NCBI RefSeq assembly: GCF_003265705.1
Contig: NW_020312828.1
Span: 56,213,701-56,277,700, forward strand
DNA: 64,000 nucleotides
Direction of reading: 5' to 3'
Source of the DNA: Callorhinus ursinus
Lineage: Eukaryota > Chordata > Mammalia > Carnivora > Otariidae
This document shows positions 1-11,240 of this stretch, piece after piece. The position numbers and the translations under genes are program-made. The notes beneath the pieces were generated by a model. The model was not told where the DNA came from. It did no database searches and was given only the letters and a program-made list of their open reading frames with translations. Each line of letters opens with the position of its first letter. Position 1 is the first letter of the stretch.

Positions 1-655
1 GTCAATCATTTTTGCATTGCCTACAAATTGATAATAAAAGCAAGTGACACATTTACGTTTAAATAATAAATTCACAGAATCAAAGAAGTCCTAGCCAAAA
101 AAAAATTCTGCAGGCACTTGCAGAATGCACCAATGGCTTCTTGGAGAATATACTTTTTAAATTACTCATATTGAAATTTTTTTTCATCTAGAAGCTTCTG
201 GTACATGCTAAGTGAAGACTTTAACCCATTCTCGAGTGCAAAAGACAACAAAAGCCCCAAACTGTGCAGGAATAGCATTAAGTAGAAGTCCACCGGCAGC
301 CTCTCACATACCCAGGTCTTACTCTTCTTCCCTGATGGCATCTTAGTTAGTTTCTAACCTTAGATACCCATCCATCCTCACCTAACCTATTGAAGATTTT
401 CCAGGCTTTTATATAGTCCCCTCACACATTATGCAAAATATATCCCTTTTCTGCAGTAGCACAAACAAGACATTTATAAATTCATATTGATCAATTATTT
501 AATATGAGTAACTCAACCTGTAGATGTGTAACAAAATATTTTTGCTTTCCATGTGGTTATTGTTCCTCATGCAGCATAGCCTTTGTGTTTAAAGATGGTA
601 TTGAGTTCACATTAAAAATTGGTATTTTAAATGTGAAATATTTCAGACACACAAA
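1..655. other. Unique AT-rich non-coding stretch
   Basis: I see no recognisable repeat, RNA gene or convincing coding frame. The only open frame (504-707) is 67 codons, with no homology I recognise, and it runs into an old L1. Ordinary intergenic or intronic DNA. Confidence 0.5.
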
Positions 656-1340
656 TAAACTAATCCTAGGTCCTAACGATTTCCTGCCATGTTTTTTTCT
701 TTTCTAAGTATAGTTTTACTTTTTGTATTTAGATCTTTGATCCATTTTGTTAATTTTTGCATAAAGCATGAACTTCATTAAATTTTTTGTCTATCATTCC
801 CAATTTCCATCTCCATTGTTTGAAAAGGCCATCATTCCTTCACTGACTTGCTTTTGTAGCCTTGTGAAAAATCAGCGGGAGATACTTGTGTGAGTCTCTA
901 TCTGGGTTCTCTATCCTGTTCTGCTGATCTGTGTGACTCTTCTTCTACCAGACCTCACTGCCTTCATTACTGCAGCTCTACACTTGGTCTTAATATTGGG
1001 TATAGTAATTTATCTCACTTTATTCTCATTTTTCAAAGGTTTTTTTCCCCATTTTCTAGGGCCTGCACATTTTCATATAAATTTTAGAATAAGCCTGTCT
1101 ACATCTACCAAATCTCTCTGGGATTTTGATAGGAATTGTACAAAGCCTATAATTCAATTTGAGGAAAATTGACATCTTTACTATGTTGAATCTTCAAATT
1201 TATACACATTGATATGTCAGTTTATTTAGGTCTTCTTTGATTTCTTTCATTAGCAATTTCTAATATTCAGCATACAAATCCTGTACATTTTTTGTTAAGT
1301 TTATAGTTAAGTATTTAATCTGAAGTGATTGTGAACAGTA
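656..1340 (-). repeat. Ancient L1 fragment (ORF2 part), minus strand
   Basis: Read on the minus strand this follows the C-terminal half of the L1 reverse-transcriptase ORF. The plus strand shows landmarks such as gatctttgatccattttg, a degraded 'ttctctatcctgttctgctgatctgtgtg' equivalent, and a ggtcttctttgatttctttc-like stretch. It is heavily diverged, with many stops and indels, so it is an old L1M-type copy. Both ends are approximate. Confidence 0.7.
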
Positions 1341-2039
1341 TAATATTTTTAAATTACAGTTTCCACATTTTCATTGCTAACTTGCAGGGTTTTTTTTTTT
1401 TCTAACATGCAGTTATTTCTAAACACAGTTTTGGTCAAACAAAATGCAACTGCATGCCAAATTTCTCTCAAAATCTACGAGTTTTCAAACTTTGCTCTAG
1501 GTGGTGGAATTGACACAAAGTCAATGGTGAAATATTATGCTATTTAGTGTAGATAGATAGCCCTTAAGGATAGTAAACGGACTTAGCTAGGCATTTCCTC
1601 AATATGTACCGAAGTCAAAGGACTGGGTTTATGGAAAAATTCTCATCCCAGCAAAGAACTGTTAAGCCAAGTACAACTAAAAACTAAGATAGAAACTGTG
1701 GAATATAGATACTCCAAGCAATGTACAGGGATATCACAAATGGGACATGTGGCAGAAAAAATACTCAGGACTCATGTACAGTTGGGTTTGAGGCTATTAA
1801 TATTCTTCTGTGTTGATTGGAATTGATTCAAAGTTTTAGTGAATAAGTCTCTGCATATTAAAGAAATCTTAATACGATGATATGTGAGTGGGAAAAAGGC
1901 TGGTCCACTGCTCATACTTCAAGATAAAGGCAAAAACAATGGTATTGTTTTTCCAAGTCCCCCTCCCCCGACAAATGACAAACTCTAATGATTCAAATGT
2001 TTGCTTATAAGAAACAGGAAAAATTTCCTTCTTTCTCAT
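1341..2039. other. Unique non-coding stretch
   Basis: AT-rich DNA with a short T-run near 1390 and no repeat or gene I can identify. Confidence 0.45.
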
Positions 2040-2247
2040 GACTGAATAACATTTCAGGGTGTGTGTGTGTGTATGTGTGTGTGTGTAGACACACCGTATC
2101 TTCTTTATTCATTCATCTGTTGATGGACGCTTAGATTGTGTCTATATCTTACCTATTGTGAATAATGCTGCAATAAACATGGAAGTGCAGATATCTCTTC
2201 ATGATCCTGTTTTCATTTCCTTTGGATATATAGCTGGAATAAGTCTG
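2040..2247 (-). repeat. Old L1 fragment with embedded (GT)n, minus strand
   Basis: The plus strand reads as the complement of the ORF2 C-terminus: a (GT)n stretch at about 2059-2088, then 'cttctttattcattcatctgttgatgg' and 'aataatgctgcaataaacatgg' equivalents. This order is diagnostic of the L1 region just upstream of the 3'UTR, where expansion of a TG run is common. Confidence 0.7.
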
Positions 2248-2526
2248 GGGAATCTAATGTACAGCATGATGCTTATAGTTAATGATACTTGAAAGTTGCT
2301 GAGAGATTAGATCTTAAATGTTCTCAACACACACACACACAAAGTATGTGACATGATGGCTTGATGGAGGTATTAGCTAGTTATGATAATAGTCATTTTG
2401 CACTATATAAGTATATCAAATCAACAAGTTGTACGCCTTAAACTTGCTACATGTCAGTTATAAATTATGCATGTACATGTCAGTACACCTTAAAATGTTA
2501 CATGTCAGTTATACCTCAATAAAGCG
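2248..2526 (+). repeat. L1 3'UTR end, plus strand, with internal duplication
   Basis: It matches the 3' terminus of L1MA/L1MB-type elements: a 'taatgtacagcatgatg' start, then 'cttgaaagttgctgagag', and an end with 'gttatacctcaataaag'. The final ~40 bp (gtacgcc/gtacacc-ttaaa...acatgtcagttat) occurs twice, at about 2429-2463 and 2483-2517. It lies in the opposite orientation to the L1 fragment just upstream. Confidence 0.65.
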
Positions 2527-2814
2527 GGAAAGCCATAAAAGGAAGAAGATAGCAGTTAATGTAGACAAGATGTGTGTGGAGAGACATATTGAAAAGATGG
2601 CCACAATATTTCAGAGCAGAAATCAAGAGGCAGATAAAGTTCTTTTCTCTATATCTTCAACCTCTGCTGGTCTTGTGACCTATGTTGACCAACAGAATGT
2701 TGAGGAAGACATTTTTTGAAATTTCTGGAGCATGCATCCTGAGAGAACTTGAAGCTACTGCTCTTGCTCCATTGGAATGCTACCCTGAGACTGTCATGTA
2801 AAGAAACTTGGTCC

Positions 2815-2925
2815 AGGGGCGCCTGGGTGGCTCAGTCGTTAAGCATCTGCCTTCAGCTCAGGTCGTGATCCCGGGATCCTGGGATCGAGCCCCGTTTCGG
2901 GCTCCTTGCTCAGCGGGAAGGTTGC
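2815..2925 (+). repeat. Carnivore tRNA-Lys SINE, 3'-truncated
   Basis: The SINE head (ggggcgcctgggtggctcag) and the tRNA-like A and B box region are present, followed by the gctccttgctcagcgggaag body. The sequence then stops without the CT-rich region or A-tail and passes directly into a minus-strand L1. It carries the 'cagtcgttaagc' and 'gcgggaag' variants also seen in the copies at 25656 and 33217. The 3' end was probably lost by deletion. Confidence 0.9.
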
Positions 2926-3597
2926 TCTTTTGTTTCACTGATCGTTTCTTTCACTGTGCAGAAGCTTTTTTAGTTTGGTGTAATCCCATTTGTTTGTTTT
3001 AACTTCTGTTACCTTTGCCTGATGAGACTGGTCCAAAAAGATAATGCCAAGACTGACGTCAAAGAGCTTACTGCCTATGTTTCCTTCTAGGAGTTTTATG
3101 GTCTTACATTCACGTTTTTAATCCATTTTTTTTTCTTTGTATATAGTGTAACATAGGGGTCCATTTTCTTTCTTTTGCATGTGGTTGCTCAGTTTTTCCA
3201 GCCTCATTTATTGAAGAAACTGCCTTTTATCTATTGTATGTTCTTGCTTCCTTTGTCATAAATTAACCGTGTATGCATGGGATTATTTCTGGGCTCTCTA
3301 TTCTGTTCCAGTGATCTGCGTGTCTGTTTTCATGTCAGTACCATACTGTTTTGATTACTATAGCTTTATAGTATAGTTTGAAATCAGGGAGTGTGCTACC
3401 CTCAGCTTTGTTGTTCTTTCTCAAGGTTGCTTTGGCTATGCAGGGTTTTTTGTAATTCCATACAAATTTTAAGATTCTTTGTTCTAGTCATATAAAAATT
3501 GCCTTTGGTATTTTGATGGGGATTACATTGAATCTGTAGATTGGTTTGGGTAGTATAGTCCTTGAGATCTTGAATTTTGACCACTTGTATGATGTCA
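2926..3597 (-). repeat. L1 ORF2 fragment, minus strand
   Basis: The plus strand carries complements of the L1 ORF2 C-terminal half: 'ctttcactgtgcagaagc', 'gagttttatggtcttacatt', 'gttttgattactatagctttatagta' and 'ggtttgggtagtatagtcc'. A 60-codon minus frame (3402-3584) is a remnant of this ORF. No 3'UTR or poly-A is present, because the piece begins directly at the truncated SINE. Confidence 0.85.
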
Positions 3598-3847
3598 AAA
3601 GCAGGGCAGAGACCTTTTTTCTTTTTTACTGTTTCCTAACAAATACTGTAGTGGTGCTGCTCCTCAGCAAACCAGCTATTATTAATATGGCAGTGTTATA
3701 ACCAACAAATTTAAAGGTATTAAAATATTTGTGCTTTAATAAAACATAATGTCACAGTAATACTAACAACTGAAATAAAATTACTTGACTTACTGCATTA
3801 ATATTTATTTGCAGTGTAAAAATGTTCACATTTAAATGGCATGGGTT
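3598..3847. other. Short unique stretch
   Basis: No gene or repeat recognised between the L1 fragment and the SINE target duplication. Confidence 0.4.
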
Positions 3848-4074
3848 TCAAAGTATTTTATTTTTTAATTTTTAATTTTTTTTTAATTTATTTGTCAGAA
3901 AGAGAGAGAGAAAGAAAGCATAGCAGGGGAAGCAGCAGGCAGAGGGAGAGGCAGGCTCCCTGCTGAGCAAGGAGCCTGATATGGGACTCGATCCCAGGAC
4001 CCTGGGATCATGACCTGAGCCGAAGGCAGACGCTTAACTGACTGAGCCACCCAGGCATCCCTCAAAGTATTTTA
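3848..4074 (-). repeat. Carnivore SINE, minus strand, with 13-bp target duplication
   Basis: Full-length SINE in reverse: T-rich tail from 3861, GA-rich region, 'gggactcgatcccaggaccctgggatcatgacctgagcc', then 'ctgagccacccaggcatccc' ending at 4061. The direct repeat tcaaagtatttta flanks it exactly at 3848-3860 and 4062-4074. This proves insertion by target-primed reverse transcription and fixes the element at 3861-4061. Confidence 0.95.
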
Positions 4075-5825
4075 AACACAGAAACATCCCATATTGATAT
4101 CTATGGCTTTTATACATTTAGCAGTTTCATGTGCAATCATTTTTTACAAATTACGAGACCCATAAAATTAGCTAAAAAGAGAGAAATAAAAGTCACCATT
4201 TTGTTTTGTTTTTGTTTTACTGTGAATATGGATGCAAACACATAGGGAGTCAAATTTGTACTTATTAAATTAATTGAAATTTTTAAAATCAAGGGTAATA
4301 CAGGTTTATTTTAAATTTCACTAGCATGTGGTTTATGGGGGGAAAAAAGGAAGTTCTGATCATCTTAGGAAAAAAAGTCATTGATTTAGGCCAAAAAGGT
4401 AAACATAGCACAGTACTCAGGTACTCTTTCTTTTCTTTAGTCTTCTTCCCAGTGAATACAGAAATTACTCTTCTGTTTTCATTCAGTTAAATTCTAAAGC
4501 AAGTTAAGTTCCTTTCAGACTTCTTAAACTCATTATACTGTCATGCTTGTGCCTTAAGTTTTGAGTCAGAAAGAAAAAGAAGGCTTATTGCTGAGTTTGG
4601 AATATAACATTGCTATTTTTACTTTCATCTCAGGACTCTCAACTCGTGATAGGTTCTGCGAGGAACTGAAATTGAACAGGAAAAAATAATGTAATCGAAA
4701 AAATTACTGCTATAGAAATGCAGGGCATTGGACTAGCTTTTGAGAGTACTTGGGCATCATATGTATCCTGGCTTGTCTTTTCAGCTTGTTACTTCCATTA
4801 TGGATGGAAAGAGAAACCCCACAAGCTCTACTTGCATTCACACATTTGTTCATGAAAGCCCCCCCAAAAAAAGTGCAAGTTAAGCCATCTTAAAGCAGAC
4901 TATTCTATTATCTTAAGAAGCTAAAAGCAAAATGAGCTACTTCAAAGCCTCTGTTACAGAAAATTTTGCCTGCAGGTGACCAAAAATAATCAGGCTGACA
5001 AATGTAGCAAATGGACAGTTGAAGTTTATGTTGCAAAACCAATAACTCTCTTTAGACAGGAAGAAACGATAAATTCAGACTTATTACTCATTTCTGTGCT
5101 TCATAATAATAATGCTTTACACTCAAAATTCTATCAAAAGAGTCCAGTGGACTTCAAAATGCAGTCCTTGTAATAAATATACTTGGAGTTCATAAGGGTA
5201 AGTATTCAAAAATCATATCCTAAAGACACTTTAATATTCTATTACAAAACACTTCCAGCCCCTGCCCCAAAATGATGCTTGTATGTTACAATCTGAAATT
5301 GATAAAATGGCATTATTTTCAGAGGTTATTTTAATGGGCAAGTATCACAAACAAAATACTGTGAGGATTGATGGAGAAAAAAAACACAGAGTAGTAAATG
5401 AAAGGTAAATATTGCAGTTACCTTTTATCATTATCCTAAATCATAACGTTTTCTGAATGAAAGCCTTGTATTATCAGCATCCTTCAACTCTTTCCTTTTG
5501 ATCATATCATCATTTACTTTCCACCTGTGCCCTAGAGAGTTGTAATAATGTAGAGAATGTTAGAGTGGCTCTTCTAGCAGAGATATTAATACCTTTTGCT
5601 GAAAAAGATACCTGGGGATTACTTTGTACCATAGATGAGAACAAAGTTGAGAAAGTACCTATATTGCCTTTTGACTTTTTAAAACAATCCCAAAACACAA
5701 AAAGAATAAAATCTAATCATGGTTAGCAGTTTGATATATATAAACATATCCTGTATTTCTAGAAAATGATTTTCAAGCTCATAATAAACATGACAATGTG
5801 CATTCTTCTGTGTATACATAAAGAT
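4075..5825. other. Unique AT-rich stretch
   Basis: 1.75 kb without a repeat I recognise. The 65-codon (4976-5173) and 62-codon (5510-5698) frames lack features of real genes. Confidence 0.45.
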
Positions 5826-6086
5826 ACATATTTTTTTATGTTATGTTAATCATCATACATCACATCATTAGTTTTTGATGTAGTGTTCTATGATTCATTG
5901 TTTCTGTATAACACCCAGTGCTCTGTGCAGAACATGCCCTCTTTAATACCCATCACCAGGCTAACCCATCCCCCACCCCCCTCCCCTCTAGAACCCTCAG
6001 TTTGTTTCTCAGAGTCCACAGTCTCTCATGGTTCGTCTCCCCCTTCAATTTCCCCACCTTCATTTTTCCCTTCTTGCTATCTTCTT
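5826..6086 (-). repeat. Carnivore L1 3'UTR end, minus strand (first of three stacked)
   Basis: A T-run is followed by the complement of the carnivore L1 3' terminus: 'catcattagtttttgatgtagtg', 'acacccagtgctctgtgcag', 'cctcagtttgtttctcagagtcc' and 'tctctcatggttcgtctcc'. It stops at the T-run of the next copy. Little more than the 3'UTR is present, so it is either heavily 5'-truncated or a host split by the next insertions. Confidence 0.85.
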
Positions 6087-6173
6087 TTTTTTTTTAGCAT
6101 ATAATGTATTATTTGTTTCAGAGGTACAGGTCTGTGATTCAACAGTCTTACACAATTCCCAGTGCTCACCATA
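6087..6173 (-). repeat. Short L1 3' end of another carnivore subfamily, minus strand
   Basis: It begins with a T-run and reads 'agcatataatgtattatttg' then 'tctgtgattcaacagtcttacacaattcccagtgctcaccat', a different carnivore L1 3' terminus from its neighbours. It is only ~85 bp long and squeezed between two L1 3' ends, so it may be split by the next insertion. Confidence 0.7.
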
Positions 6174-7459
6174 TTTTTTTTAATTTTATTTTATTATGTT
6201 AGTCACCATACAGTACATCATTAGTTTTTGATATAGTGATACACGATTCATTGTTTTCGTATAACACCCAGTGCTCCATGCAGCACGTGCCCTCCTTAAT
6301 ACCCATCATTGGGCTAACCCATCCCCCTCCCTCCTCCCCTCTAAAACTCTCAGTTTGTTTCTCAGAGTCCATAGTCTCTCATGGTTCATCTCTCCCTCCG
6401 ATTCCCCCCCCATTTTTCCCTTCCTTCTCCTAATGTCCTCCATGGTATTCCTTATGATCCACAAATAAGTGAAACCATATGATAATTGACTTTCTCTGCT
6501 TGACTTATTTCACTTATCATAATCTCCTCCAGTCCCATCCATGTGGATGTAAAAGTTGGGTATTCATCCTTTCCGATGGCAGAGTAATATTCCGTTGTAT
6601 ATATGGACCGCATCTTCTTTATCCATTCATCTGTTGAAGGGCATCTCATCTCTTTCCACAGTTTGGTTATTGCGGTCATTGCTGCTATGAACATTGGGGT
6701 GCATATGGCCCTTCTTTTCATTACATCTGTGTCTTTGGGGTAAATACCCAGGAGTGCAATTGCTGGGCCATAGGGTAGCTCTATTCTTAATTTTTTGAGG
6801 AAACTCCACACTGTTTTCCAAAGTGGCTATACCAACTTCCATTCCCACCAACAGTGTAAGAGGGTTCCCCTTTCACCACAACCTCTCCAACATTTGTTGT
6901 TTCTTTCTCTGTCCATTTTTGCCATTCTAACTGGTGTAAGGTGGTATCTCATTGTGGTTTTGATTTGAATTGCCCTGATGGCTAATGATGATGAGCATTT
7001 CTTCATGTGTCTGTTAGCCATTCATATGTCTTCTTTGGAGAAGTGTCTGTTCATGTCTTCTGCCCATTTATTGACTTATTTGTTTTTTTGGGTGTTGAGT
7101 TTGAGAAGTTCTTTATAGATCTTGGAAATCAGCCCTTTGTCTGATTTCCAATCATTTGCAAATATCTTCTCCCATTCTGTGGGTTGCCTTTTTGTTTTGT
7201 TGACTGTTTCCTTTGCTGTGCAGAAGCTTTTTATCTTGATGAAGTCCCAAATAATCATTTTTGCTTTTGTTTCACTTGCCTTTGGAGATGTATCTTGAAA
7301 GAAGTTGCTGTGGCCAATGTCGAAGAGGTTACTGCCTATGTTCTCCTCTAGGGTTTTGATGGATTCCTGTCTCACATTGAGGTCTTTCATCCATTTTGAA
7401 TTTATCTTTCTGTATGGTGTTAGAGAATGGCCGAGTTTCAATCTTCTGTATATAGCTGT
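6174..7459 (-). repeat. 5'-inverted L1: non-inverted part (3'UTR and ORF2 C-terminus), minus strand
   Basis: From its T-run the plus strand gives the complement of the L1 3'UTR (to about 6465) and then the C-terminal third of ORF2. The minus-strand open frame 6452-6811 (119 codons) covers the ORF2 C-terminus ([20 protein letters not shown], then FIAAMTAI, then the STDEWIKKM segment). Frames at 6827-7021 and 7076-7483 continue upstream with [17 protein letters not shown], the cysteine-rich segment, and [20 protein letters not shown]. Frameshifts separate the pieces, so it is dead. At about 7460 the element flips strand. Confidence 0.9.
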
Positions 7460-7738
7460 CAAAATTCCAATGACATTTTTCAAAGTGTTGAAACAAACAA
7501 TCCTAAAATTTGTATGGAATCAGAAAAGACCCCGAATTGCCAAGGAAATATTGAAAAGAAAAAGCTGAGGGAATCATGCTGCCTGATTTCAGTCTATATT
7601 ACAAAGCTGTGATCACCAAGACAGCATGGTACTGGCACAGAATAGACCAATGGAACAGAATAGAGAGCCCAGATATCAAGTCTATGGTCAAATAATCTTT
7701 GACAAAGAAGGAAAAAATATGCAATGGAAAAAAGACAG
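7460..7738 (+). repeat. 5'-inverted L1: inverted part (ORF2), plus strand
   Basis: The plus strand reads as sense L1 ORF2: 'ccaatgacatttttcaaagtg', 'aatcctaaaatttgtatgg', 'ggtactggcacagaatagacc', 'gaacagaatagagagccc' and 'caatggaaaaaagacagt'. In an intact L1 this sequence sits just upstream of where the minus-strand part (6174-7459) stops. The two halves therefore form one insertion whose 5' part was reversed, the mark of twin priming. Confidence 0.88.
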
Positions 7739-8005
7739 TATATTAAGATATATTTTAGATATGTTCTTAAACTTTGTGGCATTAAAAACACTTCATTTTT
7801 TAATCACCTAGTGATAAAATATTATCACTGCATGGTGATCAAGTAACATTCTCTTTTGAAATAAAAAAAAACGCATATGAGTAAAATAACAGTAGTCTTA
7901 CAGACTTGTGGAATTTTATATATGATACAAATGCTATGAATAAATGGCACAAATTCTACTGGCTATCTAGTATTTACTAGATAGCTTCTTTATATGCACA
8001 CTACT

Positions 8006-8185
8006 GTTAAATATGTACAACAGTAAGGCAGTTATTATCTTCATTTTTCAGCTGAGAAAATTGAAATTCAGAAGAACTTAGCAATTTATTTGGTTGTACC
8101 TAGTACATTTTGAATTTAGGGTTTAAATCCAAGCCTGTTTCATCTCAAAACACATGATCATTCTACTGTACCACTCTGCAGAAAA
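8006..8185 (-). repeat. MIR SINE, minus strand
   Basis: The plus strand shows the complement of the MIR core: 'ttattatcttcatttttcagctgagaaaattgaaattcag', then a degraded 'gggtttaaatccaagcctg' and 'cattctactgtacca'. Ancient and diverged, as expected for MIR. Confidence 0.8.
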
Positions 8186-10164
8186 CCACTCTTCATCTGT
8201 ATCTATGTAAAAGCAGCTCAGCATTACCTGGGGATTCTCCATACCCTAATATGCTGATGAGCATGTACCATCAGGTGTATAACTACTCAAAATTAGAGAA
8301 ATATTTGGTCACCTTGTGCAAGGCTAAGAAATCCTGTAATCCTTAACAAGCTTGTGCTAGGCACAGATTGGGTATTTTCTGGTTATTTCAATGAAAGAAA
8401 TACTCTAGAGACATTTTGAAGTTGGAAGACAACTTTCATAAATGATCCATAAATTGAACCAAATTCCTCTGAATAAGGAGATTACTCTAGTGTCAAGAGA
8501 CATTCAGAACTGTGACAACAGAGTTTTCCCAGATGTGACTGTACCCAAAGTATACTATACCTAAGTATACTATATAAAGAATAGTATACCTAAGGTATAG
8601 ACCTGATAATGAGTGTAGATGAAGAAATACAGAACAGATATATGTGTAGGATCATATTTGAAGAAATATGGCTTGGTATTTATGCAGTTTTTAAAGACCT
8701 CATGTTTTTCATATAAGCAGATGAACAGATGGGATTGTAATGAAAGTGGTGTTTCTTTAAGGTCACCAGATATGCATTTGTTACTTTCCTGATCTAAACA
8801 AGCTGCATTGTCTTTTCTCCCTGACTCTGAAGAGTTGGCCTGAATGGTGAAATTGCTAATGATAATAAGAGCAATTATAAAGAGATTTGAGTAATCAAGA
8901 AAAGAAAGACATGTTTAGAACTTTCATCATTGGCAAACAATCCTATCTAATTGGAAGAAACCAAGCCCAATGCACCAAATTTGGCAAGATGTGTTGTTCA
9001 TAACCCATGGAGAGCTACTACATCACAGTCATAATATTAGAACCTGGTAGTTGTTACTACAGAATGCTTATCATCTCTCTTGTTTCCTTCCAACAAAGGA
9101 AAAATGTAACTCCAGTTGGTATACTCAGGTTTCTTTCCTTGCTGGGAAGGTAGAATTGATGAATTTGGGAAGCATATCTGGCAGGCACATTCACCTCAGC
9201 TCTTCCCTACTTTGTTTCTCTTGGAAGCAAGGGGCTTGCAAAGAGCATGTGTCCTTCTTTTCCTTCCAGGCTCTTGCCTGTAGAAATTGCTTTCCCTTGG
9301 TCACATGTTATTGATTCCTGATGGTTAAGCCTGACTCCTTCTGGGCATCAAGTGCATGACCCAATTAATTCATACTAAGCTGCCTTCCAACTTTGCTTCA
9401 TGATATTTATTGAAGACTCTCAGAGAGACAAATGGTATATTTATTGCAAGCACAGGAATACAGAGTCATGTGGAGAATCTGATGGAATACAGAGGCTTCT
9501 CCTAATGAGCCCAAAAAGCACAGTATATTGTTCAAGTTTTGCCCAAGCTTATATGACTTATTCCTCAATTAACCTTAAATACCAGACATAATTCTGTTAT
9601 TGGGGATCTTTATAATCAAGCAACTACTTTTCATAATATCACCACAAATTGCATAAGTTTAATGCCACTGTTCAAGTAATATTTAAAACTCTGGCTGTGG
9701 GTATAAAGGCCCACCATTTTGAATCTAGCAGTTTGCATGCATCTTTCAAGAGGAAATGTGTTGTAGGTCAACTATATATTTTGTAGTTCCCATTTACCTC
9801 TGTGAGTATGGCATTAACTGTCAAAAACTGGATTTTGACATCCATATTTTGAAACCATAATTTTATACTGCCATTGTAAAAGTCCTAGGATGCTGCTGCT
9901 ACAGTACTAAAGAAGTGTTGTTTAGAATATCATTAAGAGCCAGGGTGTTGCTCTCATGCTTATGTTGGAGTTGTCCAGGAAGTGCAGACTCTCTGCAGCA
10001 ATATTGTTTCCTCAACAATTCTTTGTATGGCATCAAATTCTAGGGAATATATACGGAACTGGAAATGGGAAATATGATTAAGCAGAGATACCAAAGGGAC
10101 TTGGAAGGAATTGGCAATGTTCTATTTGTACCTGCATGATAGATAAAAGTTAAATTTATTGTTT
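8186..10164. other. Unique stretch
   Basis: About 2 kb without a recognised gene or repeat. It contains an imperfect palindromic cluster of tatacta motifs at 8546-8598. The 87-codon (9051-9314) and 63-codon (9400-9591) frames show no recognisable homology. Confidence 0.45.
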
Positions 10165-10610
10165 TTCTTTAAGTTGCTTATTAAAATAAAATGCACAGAC
10201 ATTAAATGTACAAATCATTGAATTCTGACAAATGTGTAGCTGTGTAATCAACATAACAATCAAGATGTGAGGTATTTCCCCTACCCAGATAGTTTACTCA
10301 TGTCCCATTTGTCAATTCCTACCCCTTTTCAGAAACTACTGTTTGCTATAACTCTAAATTATCTTTGCCTATTCTTCAATTTCATTTGGAATTTGCTTTT
10401 TTGTAACATTTTTTACTCAATATATACATTTTTAAGTTTCATTTGTATTGTTACATGCATAGACAGTTTGATATTTATTTTAAATGAGCTTTCCTGAGGT
10501 AAATTTATATGCAGCAAAATTTACTAATTTTAAGTGTACTAGTAGATGAATTTGGGAAAATATGTATAGTTGTGTAACCACCACATAACCAAGATAACTT
10601 CTTTTTGGTC
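10165..10610 (-). repeat. Old L1 3'UTR fragments, minus strand, two pieces
   Basis: Both parts (about 10165-10460 and 10485-10610) resemble the complement of the L1M 3'UTR: 'aaaatgcacagacattaaatgtac', 'gtgtaatcaacataacaatcaag', and then again 'gagctttcctgaggtaaatttatatgc' with 'tgtgtaaccaccacataacc'. The same 3'UTR region appears twice in the same orientation, so these are two insertions or a duplicated one. Confidence 0.6.
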
Positions 10611-10738
10611 AAATTCAGTGAAATAAATCTTAGTTCAAGATGATATTAAAATGATCCACAGAAACTGATTCAATATGGTGATTTTGTGAACTAAACAAAG
10701 AATGAGTATTTTTCCTGTAACTGATTGGATACCAACTA

Positions 10739-11240
10739 CAGATTTTCCAAAATTTATGATGAGATTACCTACCAATAAATCCATCACAAATTGAAAATAT
10801 CTTAAGTCAAAAATGTATTTAATACACCTAAACTACTGACATCATAGCTTCACTTATCCTACCCTAAATGTGTTCAAAATATCTACATCAGACTATAGTA
10901 TGGCAAAATCATCTAACACAAAGCCTATTTTATAATAAAGTGTTGGATATCTCATGTAATTGACTGAATACTGTCCTAGACGTGAAAAACACAATGGTTG
11001 TATGGGTACAGAATGGTTTAAGTGTATCTGCTATTTCCCCCTGTGATTGTATGAGAGACTGGGACCTGGGGGTCCCTGCCCAGCCTCTGAAAGAGGATTG
11101 TACCACATGTCGCTTGCCTAGGAAAAAAAAATCCAAATTCAGAATTCAAAGTACATTTCTATTGAATGTGTATCATTTTAGCACCATCATAAATTGGAAA
11201 AAAAATCTAAGTTGAACCATTGTAAGTTAGGGACCATCAG
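10739..11240 (+). mobile_element. Non-autonomous TIR DNA transposon (Tigger/TcMar-like), copy 1
   Basis: A ~0.5 kb element starting ta-cag and ending with 'accattgtaagttagggaccatcag-ta'. Internal parts ('cttaagtcaaaaatgtatttaatacacctaa', 'gcaaaatcatctaacacaaagcctattttataataaagtgtt', 'acaatggttgtatgggtac') match, in reverse complement, the copy at 14330-14827. The ends are inverted repeats built around (g)acttacgatgg-like sequence, and a TA flanks both sides, as expected for Tc1/mariner targets. No transposase is encoded. I am sure of the pairing and less sure of the family name. Confidence 0.7.
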
